This document shows, piece by piece, positions 16,162 through 24,783 of a stretch of DNA of 49,977 nt; the first letter of the stretch is position 1, and every line of letters starts with the position of its first letter. The DNA is from Polaribacter sp. SA4-10 (GTDB lineage Bacteria > Bacteroidota > Bacteroidia > Flavobacteriales > Flavobacteriaceae). A model generated the notes under the pieces. The model was given only the letters and a program-made list of their open reading frames with translations. It did no database searches and had not been told where the DNA came from. The stretch lies in assembly GCA_949519155.1 (NCBI GenBank), contig CATIQU010000028.1:1-49977 (forward strand), given 5' to 3'. Made by a program: the position numbers and the translations under genes.

Positions 16162-19100
16162 TTATATTTTTTGTAAAATAGCTAAAGCCGTTTTTACCGA
16201 GTCGATTCTGATAAAAGTGATTAGCAGACGCAACCCGTTTTTAGTTTCTTTTTCTTTCATGACACAACTTTTTCCATTTTGTTGCACGTATTTTAATATT
16301 TTCGTGAAGGCCTCTGTTTGGTAAAAGTCACTCTGTTGATTGGCTACAAAATAGCCAAGCATTCTTTTCTGTTTTAAAATTATTTTCTCCAAACCTAAGG
16401 CTTTTGCCAGCCACTTTATTCGAACAGAATCCAAAAGATCATTGACTTCATTCGGTACTTTCCCAAAACGATCTACTATTTCTGTTTCAAAAATGGTCAA
16501 TTCTTCTTCACTTTCAAGAGCTCCTAACTTGTTGTATAAACTCAGTCTTTCTGTAATTGAATTCACATAATCATCCGGAAATAAAATTTCAAAATCGGTG
16601 TCAATTTGTACTTCTTTGACAAATTCTTTTGGTTTGGATAGATCTTTTGGGTACAACTCTTTAAACTCGTTTTCTTTCAACTCATCGATGGCTTCTTTTA
16701 GAATTTTTTGATAAGTATCAAATCCAATATCATTGATAAAACCACTCTGTTCTCCGCCTAATAAATCTCCTGCGCCACGAATTTCTAGATCTTTCATTGC
16801 AATGTTAATTCCGCTACCTAAATCAGAAAATAAGACCAAGGCTTCAATTCGTTTTCTTGCATCATCCGTCATCATATGATATGGAGGAGTAATAAAATAG
16901 CAGAAAGCTTTCTTGTTGGAACGACCAACTCTCCCCCGCATTTGGTGCAAGTCTGATAGTCCGAAATTATTGGCATTATTAATAAAAATAGTATTGGCAT
17001 TTGGCACATCCAAACCGCTTTCTACAATGGTAGTTGAAACCAATACGTCAAATTCATTGTTCATGAACCCGAGCATTAATTCTTCTAACTTTTTGCCTTC
17101 CATCTGTCCATGACCGACTCTAATTTTTGCCGAAGGAACCAAGCGCTGTAGGAGTCCGGCAACCTCTTTTATATTTTCTATTCTATTATGAATAAAGAAC
17201 ACTTGTCCCCCTCGAGAGATTTCATAAGAAATAGCATCGCGTATGGTTTCTTCGCTAAAGCGAATTACATTAGTATCTATAGGATGTCTGTTTGGTGGAG
17301 GTGTTTTTATGACAGATAAATCTCTTGCTGCCATTAAACTAAACTGTAAGGTTCTTGGAATTGGAGTTGCAGTTAGCGTTAAAGTATCTACATTTTCTTT
17401 TAAGGTTTTTAATTTGTCTTTAACAGCAACGCCAAATTTTTGTTCCTCATCGATAATTAACAATCCTAAGTCTTTAAAGGCTATTCGTTTGTTTGTTAAT
17501 TGATGTGTACCAATAATTATATCAACTTCTCCGCTATTTACACCTTCTATTGCTGCAGTTTTTTGCTTTGCAGTTCGAAATCGATTTAAGTAGTCAATCT
17601 TTATTGGAAAGCCTTTTAATCGTTCAGAAAAAGTTTTAAAATGTTGAAAAGCCAAAATGGTAGTAGGTACTAAAATAGCGACTTGTTTCCCGTTATCTAC
17701 TGCTTTAAAGGCAGCTCTAACAGCCACTTCTGTTTTGCCAAAACCAACATCACCACAAATCAATCGATCCATGGGTTGTTCTTTTTCCATGTCGTTTTTT
17801 ATGTCCTGTGTTGCTGTAAACTGATCGGGGGTGTCTTCATACATAAAACTTCCTTCCAGTTCATGTTGCATGTGTGTATCTGGACCAAAAGCAATTCCTT
17901 TTTGCAACTTTCTTTTGGCATACAACTGAATTAAATTAAAGGCGATGTGTTTGACTCTTGCTTTTGTTTTTTGCTTGATTTTTTTCCAAGCACCTGAACC
18001 TAATTTATAAACTTTGGGTGGTTTTCCGTCTTTGCCATTAAATTTTGAGATTTTATGTAGTGAGTGAATGCTTACATATAAAATATCTCTATCACCGTAA
18101 ACTAGTTTTATGGCTTCTTGTTTTTTCCCTTCAACATCAATTTTTTGTAAGCCCCCAAATTTCCCAATTCCATGATCCATATGGGTCACGTAATCTCCAA
18201 TTTCTAATTTATTTAACTCTTGAAGTGTAATGGCTTGCTTTTTTGCATATCCATTTTTTAATTTAAATTTATGGTAACGCTCAAAAATTTGATGATCTGT
18301 ATAGCAAACTAGTTTAGTGTGAACGTCAACAAACCCTTGGTATAATGGAAAAACAATAGTTTCGTAATGAACTTCAGCTTCTGCATCGTCAAAAATATCA
18401 TGAAATCGATTTGCTTGTTGCTCGTTGGCACAAAAAATATAATTGGTAAAACCTGCTTTATGATACTCGTTTAAGTTTTCTATTAATAAATGAAACTGTT
18501 TGTTAAATGAAGGTTGTGGAAGCGTATTGAATTCTACTTCATTATTGTTGTCGTGATGAAGTTTTTCAAGGTTTTTTTCGTTCCCAAAATTCACCAAAGA
18601 AAAATCTTGTAACTGATTTTTTATAAAGGCACCGTCACAAAATAAATCAACGGGTTTGGCATGTTTTATTTCTTCGGATAAGTTATTAAAAGCTTCTTCC
18701 GCTTTTTTGAAAAACAAATCTAAACTGCCGGTAAGGAGGTCGTTGTTTTTTGAAAAAACGATGGTCTTATCAGAGATGTATTTTAAAAAACTCTCTCGAC
18801 TTTCTTTTAGTGTTTTGTTTTCAATGTTTGGTATGATTGCTATTTTTTTCAGCTTTTCTTTAGACAATTGTGTAGCAACGTCAAAAGTTCGAATACTGTC
18901 TATCTCGTCTCCAAAAAACTCAATTCGATATGGTTCATCGTTTGAAAAAGAAAATACATCAATAATTCCTCCTCTCACAGAGAAATCACCAGGTTCAGTT
19001 ACAAAATCGACACGCTTAAATTTGTATTCGAATAAAATTTCATTTACAAAATCTAAAGATAAGTTTTCGCCAACAGTAACTTTTAGGGTGTTTTTTTCTA

Positions 19101-19512
19101 ATTCTTTTTTGGTGACTACCTTTTCAAACAATGCCGTTGGATAGGTAATAATTACAGCCGGTTTTTTTCTAGAATTAATTCGATTTAAAACTTCAGAACG
19201 CAGCAATACATTTGCATTGTCGGTTTCCTCAATTTGGTAAGGTCTTCGATATGAGCTTGGGTAAAAAAGCACATTTTTATCTCCCAGAAGTTGTTCTAAA
19301 TCATTGAGGTAATATGCCGCTTCTTCCTTGTTGTCAAAAATTAAAAGATAGGGTCTGTTTATTTTTTTAAAAGTTTCAGCGATTACAAAAGACAACGAAG
19401 AACCCACTAAATCCTTCAGTTGAAGATACGTTTTGTCTTTTTGAAGCGCTTTAATGATCTGCGAAATATTTCCAGATTTTTGATACTGATCTACAATGTT
19501 CTGTTTGCTCAA
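16162..19512 (-). CDS. mfd: Transcription-repair coupling factor Mfd
   Basis: A protein of about 1116 residues that removes RNA polymerase stalled at DNA lesions and recruits UvrA. Domains seen: degenerate UvrB-like N-terminus (LIFDNKEEAAYYLNDLEQLLG, YPSSYRRPY); RNA-polymerase-interaction domain (LEIGDYVTHMDHGIGKFGG); RecG-like translocase with ICGDVGFGKTEVAVRAAFK, LLIIDEEQKFGV, TLTATPIPRTL, STTIVESGLDVPNANTI and QMRGRVGRSNKKAFCYF; and the C-terminal TRCF domain (FPDDYVNSITERLSLYNKL). I prefer TTG 19512 (LSKQNIVDQYQ) as start because the upstream in-frame TTG 19533 overlaps a -7 promoter box. Confidence 0.95.
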   Translation of the reverse strand: MSKQNIVDQYQKSGNISQIIKALQKDKTYLQLKDLVGSSLSFVIAETFKKINRPYLLIFDNKEEAAYYLNDLEQLLGDKNVLFYPSSYRRPYQIEETDNANVLLRSEVLNRINSRKKPAVIITYPTALFEKVVTKKELEKNTLKVTVGENLSLDFVNEILFEYKFKRVDFVTEPGDFSVRGGIIDVFSFSNDEPYRIEFFGDEIDSIRTFDVATQLSKEKLKKIAIIPNIENKTLKESRESFLKYISDKTIVFSKNNDLLTGSLDLFFKKAEEAFNNLSEEIKHAKPVDLFCDGAFIKNQLQDFSLVNFGNEKNLEKLHHDNNNEVEFNTLPQPSFNKQFHLLIENLNEYHKAGFTNYIFCANEQQANRFHDIFDDAEAEVHYETIVFPLYQGFVDVHTKLVCYTDHQIFERYHKFKLKNGYAKKQAITLQELNKLEIGDYVTHMDHGIGKFGGLQKIDVEGKKQEAIKLVYGDRDILYVSIHSLHKISKFNGKDGKPPKVYKLGSGAWKKIKQKTKARVKHIAFNLIQLYAKRKLQKGIAFGPDTHMQHELEGSFMYEDTPDQFTATQDIKNDMEKEQPMDRLICGDVGFGKTEVAVRAAFKAVDNGKQVAILVPTTILAFQHFKTFSERLKGFPIKIDYLNRFRTAKQKTAAIEGVNSGEVDIIIGTHQLTNKRIAFKDLGLLIIDEEQKFGVAVKDKLKTLKENVDTLTLTATPIPRTLQFSLMAARDLSVIKTPPPNRHPIDTNVIRFSEETIRDAISYEISRGGQVFFIHNRIENIKEVAGLLQRLVPSAKIRVGHGQMEGKKLEELMLGFMNNEFDVLVSTTIVESGLDVPNANTIFINNANNFGLSDLHQMRGRVGRSNKKAFCYFITPPYHMMTDDARKRIEALVLFSDLGSGINIAMKDLEIRGAGDLLGGEQSGFINDIGFDTYQKILKEAIDELKENEFKELYPKDLSKPKEFVKEVQIDTDFEILFPDDYVNSITERLSLYNKLGALESEEELTIFETEIVDRFGKVPNEVNDLLDSVRIKWLAKALGLEKIILKQKRMLGYFVANQQSDFYQTEAFTKILKYVQQNGKSCVMKEKETKNGLRLLITFIRIDSVKTALAILQKI

Positions 19513-19530
19513 CGAACTAAATTTTTTATA

Positions 19531-19538
19531 CAAATGTA
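19531..19538 (-). promoter_or_regulatory. -7 box TACATTTG before mfd
   Basis: TACATTTG on the minus strand matches TAnnTTTG. It overlaps the most upstream in-frame TTG (19533), which therefore would not be transcribed, and supports the TTG start at 19512. Confidence 0.45.
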
Positions 19539-19645
19539 AGCTCTATAATGATAAAAAACCATTTTCAATTTTATTTTCTATTCAAATAGAATATATTTAC
19601 AAAATTTAAGTCGAGTCCCTTAAGTAAATACCATACCCCAATTCA

Positions 19646-20200
19646 ATGATTTTAAATAAAAACGTTCTAATTACACTAGCTCTATTAATTTTTACAACTT
19701 CTTTCTTGGCCCAAAGTAAAGAAAGTAAATGGACTGCTGGGGTTAGTTACGCACTGGCAAAATATACTCCAGAACAATCAAAAATCATGGGATATCAATT
19801 TGTACATCAATTTCCGAGACTCGATGTTTCTCGACATTTGGTGGGTGGATTCTCATTGAATGCTGCAATAGCAGCAGGTCAGATTATTGACCCACAATTA
19901 AATGAATACCTAACACTAGATGCTACGGTTCGGTATGATTTTAATCGATCAGATTATAACGCAGTTCCTTATTTGTTGTTAGGGGTAAGTTCTATTAATG
20001 CATTAATATCCTCATCAACCCTAAATTTTGGTGCAGGAAATACCTTGTGGTTTTCACAACAATATGGTGTTAATTTTCAAGCCATGCTTCGGTATTCATC
20101 TGACAAAACCTATTTGCAAAAATCGCATAAATATTTTTCTGTGGGTATTGTGTATAGCTTCGTTCCAAGAAGTCTAGTAAGAAGGCTCTGGAGAAGGTAA
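19646..20200 (+). CDS. Exported protein, probable outer-membrane beta-barrel
   Basis: A 184-residue protein with a clear signal peptide (residues 1-22, ending FLAQS). The rest shows alternating hydrophobic/polar strands with aromatic ends, such as WTAGVSYALA, LTLDATVRYDF, VPYLLLGVSSI, LWFSQQYGVNFQAMLRYS and KYFSVGIVYSFVPRS. About eight strands would fit a small OmpA/OmpW-like barrel. The terminus VRRLWRR is basic. I do not recognise a named family. It is divergent from mfd and stops 14 bases before the convergent thioredoxin-like gene. Confidence 0.7.
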   Translation: MILNKNVLITLALLIFTTSFLAQSKESKWTAGVSYALAKYTPEQSKIMGYQFVHQFPRLDVSRHLVGGFSLNAAIAAGQIIDPQLNEYLTLDATVRYDFNRSDYNAVPYLLLGVSSINALISSSTLNFGAGNTLWFSQQYGVNFQAMLRYSSDKTYLQKSHKYFSVGIVYSFVPRSLVRRLWRR

Positions 20201-20214
20201 TGTTAAACTGAGTA

Positions 20215-20703
20215 CTAATTTTCGTTTAGTTTTATCATTTCAAGTAATATCATATTCATTTTTCTTGAATTTATATAGCCATTTAATTGTCTCTCAATTT
20301 CTAATTTAGAATTTAAGATTGTAGTTGTTGGGTATGTGATTCTTCCTTTTATGGATGCCAATTCGCTGGCTAATTCGTGAATCCCTGTATTTGTTCCTTT
20401 AGGAATATAATTAAAAGTTTTACCTAAAAATGAAATGTCCTCTTTTTCTTCACCGTTTAGTTTTATAAAGTAAAAGTGATCATTTAAGAGACGTATAACT
20501 TTTTCATTTTTAAATGTAATCTTTTTCATTCCTGAGCAAAATTTGCACCAATCTGTGTAGATAAAAATAACAATAGGTTTTGGGTTTTGTTGCTTTAATT
20601 TTTCTACTTCAGTAAAAGTAAAAATTGATAATTCAGATTTTACAGATTGTGAGAACATCGAAAACCATCCCATGAAAATAAAAATAAAAACAAAGTTTTT
20701 CAT
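20215..20703 (-). CDS. Thioredoxin-like exported protein (CKFC)
   Basis: A 162-residue protein with a signal peptide (residues 1-19) and a thioredoxin fold. The active site is DWCKFCSGMKK (CxxC near 53-56), with a cis-Pro-type motif later (RITYPTTTIL). It resembles DUF255/thioredoxin_7 proteins and should act in the periplasm as a disulfide reductase or metal-handling thiol protein. It begins 15 bases after the TonB receptor gene, so the two form an operon. Because the receptor plug has its own CxxC, the thioredoxin may keep that pair reduced; this is an inference from position. Confidence 0.82.
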   Translation of the reverse strand: MKNFVFIFIFMGWFSMFSQSVKSELSIFTFTEVEKLKQQNPKPIVIFIYTDWCKFCSGMKKITFKNEKVIRLLNDHFYFIKLNGEEKEDISFLGKTFNYIPKGTNTGIHELASELASIKGRITYPTTTILNSKLEIERQLNGYINSRKMNMILLEMIKLNEN

Positions 20704-20718
20704 CTTAAATAATTATTA

Positions 20719-22959
20719 TTAAAAAATTGTGTAACGCAATCCCAAAAACAATCTAATTCCTTGGTTAGAAGCATATATATAACTTGGGTCAAAAGCCAAT
20801 TCAGGATTTTCTTCCGGGTTGATGCCTACATCAAAAGGATTGTTTGCACTATTGATACTATTTGCATTCGGTGTAAAATTTAATAAATTTTTTACTCCAC
20901 CATATAGCTCCCAGCTGTTCGTAAATTTTTTAGTCACTTGAATGTTTTGAATGCTATACCAAGGCGAATTTTTGGATCTTGTATCATTTTCTCCCAACAA
21001 AGGCAAACGCATTGGGCCAAATATGTTTCCGGTGTAATCGAGGGTCAAATTATTATTGAATTTATAAGATATAGACCAAACTCCGCTAAAACTTTCTGTT
21101 AACAATTGCTTTCTTTTCACATTGTTTTCTGTGATGGAAACATCCATTAGTGTAGCACCTGCATTTAATGTTAGCCCGTTTGTAATAGTAGCGTCTATAT
21201 TGAACGAGATTCCTTTAGAAACTGAAAAACCATCTAAATTTGAATAGATGATTTTGTTTGTATCAGTCTCGTAATCTGGTAGAATCCGATTGTTAAAATA
21301 CGTATAAAAAGCACTTGCATCTAAAGTGATAAATGAATTTTCTGTATTCATTTTTTTTACATAATTTACATTTCCGTTCCAAGAAGTTTCTGGGTTCAAT
21401 TCGCCGTTAAATTCTACTTCTCTTGCACCAGTTAATGCAGCATGATCTTCCGTAAAAATATTCGCAACTCTGAAGCCGTTTCCAATACTCAATCGTATAA
21501 TATGGTCATTGTCTTTAGAATTCCATTTGTAATTTAATCTCGGTGAAAAAATGGTTCCATGTAAACTGTTGTTATCCCATCTGGCTCCCAAAAGTAATTT
21601 GTTTTGAGTGTTTAAGGCAATTTCATCTTGTAAGAAAATACCTGGTAAGTGTGTAATAGAAGACTTATTCGTAAGCCCATCTGGGGAAAGTGTTGCAAAG
21701 GTGTTGTCATCATAAAAAGTATATCTGTAAGCAATCCCTATTAGTAGATCGTGCTTTTTTGCAATTTGTTTGTTGTATACAAATTGTCCAAAACCAATAA
21801 CTTGTTTAGCATCGTAAGAATCCGTTCCGTAATAGGAATCCTGATAGTGTCCGTTGGCACTGAATTGAAAATTAATATTTTCTAAAGTTGGTAACTGATA
21901 GGTCCCAAAAGTTTCCCATCGATTGGTGTAAATACTTTCACCGTATTTTGTATTACTTCCTCTGTATTTTCTTTCCCAATCGATTTCCCCTCCCCACCTG
22001 TCTTCGTATACATAACGTCCAGCAATTGTAAATACTTTATTGTCCTTTCTGTCAATATTAATCTTATTGAATATAGAAACTCTATTTTGGAGTGTTAAAT
22101 CTGTAAATCCGTCTTTATTCTTATCGATTCTATTCTGATAATTGAAATAATTTACACCTAATAGCCCTTGTGTTCTTTCGGAGACTTTGTAGCGCAAACC
22201 AATATCTGTATTTATTTCTCCCCAAGAACTCCCCAAAATATCTGTAGATAAAACGGGTGCATTTGCAGCTTTTTTTGTGATTATATTTATAATACCACCA
22301 ACAGCTTCTGAGCCATATAAGGTGGACGCTGGTCCTTTTACAATTTCAACTCTTTCTATTAATGCTTGCGGAATTCCAGTTAAACCATATACTGTTGACA
22401 GTCCGCTAACAAGAGGCATTCCATCAATCAAAACAAATGTATAAGGTCCTTCTAACCCATTAATATGAATATCTCCCGTATTACAAACATTGCAATTTAA
22501 TTGTGGGCGAACTCCATTTACATTTTGCATCGACTCGAATATTGAAGGCGTTGGGTTTTTCTTAAAAAAAGTCTTACTGTACACTTCAACAGGAACTGGG
22601 CTGTTCGATTTTGTAACGGGTCTCAAGGTTCCAGAGATTACAATCTCTTCCAAAGATTCAGTTTCGCTTAAAGAAAAGTTTCTTTTTATTTGTTGATTTT
22701 CTTTAAAGCTTATCCGCACTGATTTTTTTTGATACCCTAGACTACTTATGACAATCGTAAATTTTCTTTTAGGGATGTTTTTAATTTTATAAAACCCGTT
22801 TTCATCTGAAGATGTACCCAAATTAGAGTTTTTCAAGTACACGTTCGCAAAAGGTAAAGCTTCTCCATTGCTCAGTATTTTTCCAGAAATTGAGTTATTC
22901 TGAGAATATGAGTTTGTTAAAACAAACAGACAACTTAAGAAGATGAAATAGGGGTTCAT
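20719..22959 (-). CDS. TonB-dependent outer-membrane receptor, probably metal-related
   Basis: A 746-residue TonB-dependent transporter. Order: signal peptide (1-19), CarboxypepD-regulatory-like beta-sandwich (about 24-100, ISGKILSNGEALPFANVYL), plug domain (about 115-235, FVLIDGMPLV, ERVEIVKGPASTLYGSEAVGGIINIITK) and a 22-strand barrel ending in aromatic YTIF. The plug contains a CNVCNTGDIHINGLEG segment, a CxxC pair unusual in a receptor. It diverges from a DtxR-type metalloregulator, with a -7 box and an inverted repeat between them, and is followed by a thioredoxin-like gene. Uptake of a metal or metal complex under metal control is the best guess; the ligand is unknown. Confidence 0.9.
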   Translation of the reverse strand: MNPYFIFLSCLFVLTNSYSQNNSISGKILSNGEALPFANVYLKNSNLGTSSDENGFYKIKNIPKRKFTIVISSLGYQKKSVRISFKENQQIKRNFSLSETESLEEIVISGTLRPVTKSNSPVPVEVYSKTFFKKNPTPSIFESMQNVNGVRPQLNCNVCNTGDIHINGLEGPYTFVLIDGMPLVSGLSTVYGLTGIPQALIERVEIVKGPASTLYGSEAVGGIINIITKKAANAPVLSTDILGSSWGEINTDIGLRYKVSERTQGLLGVNYFNYQNRIDKNKDGFTDLTLQNRVSIFNKINIDRKDNKVFTIAGRYVYEDRWGGEIDWERKYRGSNTKYGESIYTNRWETFGTYQLPTLENINFQFSANGHYQDSYYGTDSYDAKQVIGFGQFVYNKQIAKKHDLLIGIAYRYTFYDDNTFATLSPDGLTNKSSITHLPGIFLQDEIALNTQNKLLLGARWDNNSLHGTIFSPRLNYKWNSKDNDHIIRLSIGNGFRVANIFTEDHAALTGAREVEFNGELNPETSWNGNVNYVKKMNTENSFITLDASAFYTYFNNRILPDYETDTNKIIYSNLDGFSVSKGISFNIDATITNGLTLNAGATLMDVSITENNVKRKQLLTESFSGVWSISYKFNNNLTLDYTGNIFGPMRLPLLGENDTRSKNSPWYSIQNIQVTKKFTNSWELYGGVKNLLNFTPNANSINSANNPFDVGINPEENPELAFDPSYIYASNQGIRLFLGLRYTIF

Positions 22960-22972
22960 TATTTTTTTTTTG

Positions 22973-22980
22973 CAAATATA
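22973..22980 (-). promoter_or_regulatory. -7 box TATATTTG for the TonB receptor operon
   Basis: TATATTTG on the minus strand lies 13 bases upstream of the receptor ATG (22959). The candidate operator 22988-23005 would sit just upstream, between -7 and -33. Confidence 0.5.
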
Positions 22981-22987
22981 AATTATT

Positions 22988-23005
22988 TTTTAGTCTTATC
23001 TAAAA
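22988..23005. promoter_or_regulatory. Candidate DtxR/MntR-type operator
   Basis: Inverted repeat TTTTAG-tcttat-CTAAAA (6-6-6) between two divergent -7 boxes. Its size and symmetry suit a dimeric DtxR-family repressor. Binding is inferred from position next to the regulator gene. Confidence 0.45.
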
Positions 23006-23006
23006 T

Positions 23007-23030
23007 AATATTTTTATATATAAAAATATT
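23007..23030. promoter_or_regulatory. Perfect 24-bp palindrome in the divergent control region
   Basis: AATATTTTTATA followed by its exact reverse complement. It directly precedes the -7 box of the regulator gene. It could be a second operator or a cruciform-prone element; AT-rich composition makes chance symmetry easier, so confidence is moderate. Confidence 0.4.
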
Positions 23031-23031
23031 A

Positions 23032-23039
23032 TATATTTG
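23032..23039 (+). promoter_or_regulatory. -7 box TATATTTG for the DtxR-type regulator
   Basis: TATATTTG on the plus strand, 18 bases before ATG 23058. The palindrome 23007-23030 fills the -33 region, so a bound protein there would block initiation. Confidence 0.5.
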
Positions 23040-23057
23040 TGATCTAAAAAGAAATGA

Positions 23058-23723
23058 ATGTTTACACTTTCTGAAGAAAATTATTTAAAGACAATTTATC
23101 ATTTAGGGTTGAATTCTGAAATAGGTGTTAGCACAAATGAAATTGCAAAAAAAATGCAAACAAAGGCTTCTTCAGTTACAGATATGATTAAAAAACTATC
23201 TGACAAGGATTTAGTTGTTTATAAAAAATACAAAGGTGTAAAAATTACTGATTTTGGAAGAAACACGGCTGCGAATATCGTTAGAAAACATCGATTGTGG
23301 GAAGTTTTCTTAGTAGAGAAACTAAATTTTTCTTGGGACGAAGTGCATGAGGTCGCAGAGCAGTTAGAACACATTAAATCACCAAAATTAATTAATGAGT
23401 TAGACGCACTCTTAGGGTTTCCAAAACAAGACCCACATGGTGATCCGATACCTGATAAAGAAGGAAATTATCACCCGTTAGAAAAAAAATTATTGGCTAC
23501 TTTGAGTATCGGTGAAAAAGGAATTTGTATTGGAGTGAACGATTCATCATCGGAATTTTTACAATTTTTAGACAAACAAAAAATTGCATTAGGCAATCAA
23601 ATAAAAGTCTTAGGAAAAGAACCTTTTGATGATTCTATTCAGATACAAATAGCCAACAGAGAGCTTTCAGTTTCAAACAAAATAGCAAGTAATTTGTACA
23701 TTAAGATTCACCATGGATCGTAA
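23058..23723 (+). CDS. Metal-dependent regulator of the DtxR/MntR family
   Basis: A 221-residue repressor. The N-terminal winged helix spans about 1-65 (EENYLKTIYHL, TNEIAKKMQTKASSVTDMIKKLSDKDLV), the dimerisation/metal domain about 66-140 (HRLWEVFLVEKLNFSWDEVHEVAEQLEHI, with the His/Glu metal ligands), and a C-terminal FeoA/SH3-like domain about 150-221. Such proteins bind Fe(II) or Mn(II) and then repress uptake genes. It is co-directional with a ZIP transporter 23 bases downstream and divergent from a TonB receptor, so it probably controls both and itself. Fe versus Mn cannot be decided. Confidence 0.9.
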   Translation: MFTLSEENYLKTIYHLGLNSEIGVSTNEIAKKMQTKASSVTDMIKKLSDKDLVVYKKYKGVKITDFGRNTAANIVRKHRLWEVFLVEKLNFSWDEVHEVAEQLEHIKSPKLINELDALLGFPKQDPHGDPIPDKEGNYHPLEKKLLATLSIGEKGICIGVNDSSSEFLQFLDKQKIALGNQIKVLGKEPFDDSIQIQIANRELSVSNKIASNLYIKIHHGS

Positions 23724-23746
23724 ATAAAACAACTAAAAAAAACAGT

Positions 23747-24583
23747 ATGACTACATTCGAACAAATAGTTGCATTTGCAAAAGAACACCCCATATTGGCG
23801 GCATTATATGCCTCCCTTTTTACCTGGGGGTTAACAGCTCTGGGTGCGTCATTGGTTTTCTTTTTCAAAAAAATGAACAGAGCCGTTTTAGACGGAATGC
23901 TTGGTTTTACAGGAGGTGTGATGGTTGCTGCGAGTTTTTGGAGCTTATTAGCACCTGCAATAGAGAATAGCCCTGGAGAAGGTTTTATTAAAGTATTGCC
24001 TTCTGCAATTGGTTTTGGATTAGGGGCATTGGCATTGTTTGGAATGGATAAAATTTTGCCGCATTTGCACATTAATTTTAAAGAAAGCGAAGCAGAAGGG
24101 GTAAAAACAGAATGGCATAAAACCACGTTATTGGTTTTAGCAATTACGTTACACAATATTCCAGAAGGACTAGCAGTTGGAGTTTTATTTGGAGCAGCAT
24201 CTACTTTGGTGGGTGTTGAGCAAACAGAAATGGTAATTGCTGCAATTTCTCTAGCAATCGGTATTGGAATTCAAAATTTTCCAGAAGGATTTGCGGTAGC
24301 AATGCCTTTAAGGAGACAAGGAGTGAGTCGACTGAAAAGTTTTTGGTATGGACAGTTGTCCGCGGTGGTAGAGCCTGTAGCGGCAGTTTTAGGAGCGCTG
24401 GCAGTCTCTTTCTTTACGCCAATTTTGCCATATGCATTGGCATTTGCAGCTGGTGCCATGATTTTTGTAGTGGTAGAAGAAGTGATTCCAGAAACACAAC
24501 GAGATAAATATACAGACATTGCAACACTTGGATTTATTGGTGGTTTTATTGTGATGATGTGTTTGGATGTTGGTTTGGGGTAG
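23747..24583 (+). CDS. ZIP family divalent metal transporter
   Basis: A 278-residue inner-membrane protein with about eight transmembrane helices. Signature metal-site motifs of ZIP proteins are present: HNIPEGLAVGV in the fourth helix and NFPEGFAVAMPLRRQG in the fifth. A His-containing loop (KILPHLHINFKESE) lies between helices 3 and 4. The family moves Zn, Fe or Mn into the cytoplasm; ZupT-like proteins have broad specificity. It is the second gene of the DtxR-type operon, so metal-regulated expression is expected. Confidence 0.92.
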   Translation: MTTFEQIVAFAKEHPILAALYASLFTWGLTALGASLVFFFKKMNRAVLDGMLGFTGGVMVAASFWSLLAPAIENSPGEGFIKVLPSAIGFGLGALALFGMDKILPHLHINFKESEAEGVKTEWHKTTLLVLAITLHNIPEGLAVGVLFGAASTLVGVEQTEMVIAAISLAIGIGIQNFPEGFAVAMPLRRQGVSRLKSFWYGQLSAVVEPVAAVLGALAVSFFTPILPYALAFAAGAMIFVVVEEVIPETQRDKYTDIATLGFIGGFIVMMCLDVGLG

Positions 24584-24673
24584 AAAGGAGTTCTTAATTT
24601 TCCAAATTCGACAATATTCCTTTAAATTCAGGAAGTCTACATCGTTTTTAAGCACAAGGTTATTTTGTTGCCT

Positions 24674-24701
24674 AAAAGCGATGTTTTTTTATCGCTATTT
24701 T
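24674..24701 (+). terminator. Hairpin downstream of the ZIP gene
   Basis: AGCGAT (24677-24682) and ATCGCT (24691-24696) pair around a T-rich loop and are followed by ATTTTG. The stem is short and the T tract weak. The rest of 24584-24783 shows no gene; a degenerate -7-like TAAATTCG lies about 30 bases before the next start codon. Confidence 0.3.
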
Positions 24702-24783
24702 GAGTTACTTATTTTGAGTTTAGATTCGTGAAATCATGATAAATTTTACTTAAATTCGTACAATTCATCTCTAATAATAAATT

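Noticed and set aside
18656..19144. 162-codon plus-strand open frame inside mfd
   Set aside because: mfd is intact on the other strand with full motifs; the composition (Ser/Phe-rich) is typical of an antisense shadow.
19579..19592. Inverted repeat TCTATT-CA-AATAGA upstream of the beta-barrel gene
   Set aside because: Short, AT-rich and unconnected to a regulator; not distinguishable from chance.
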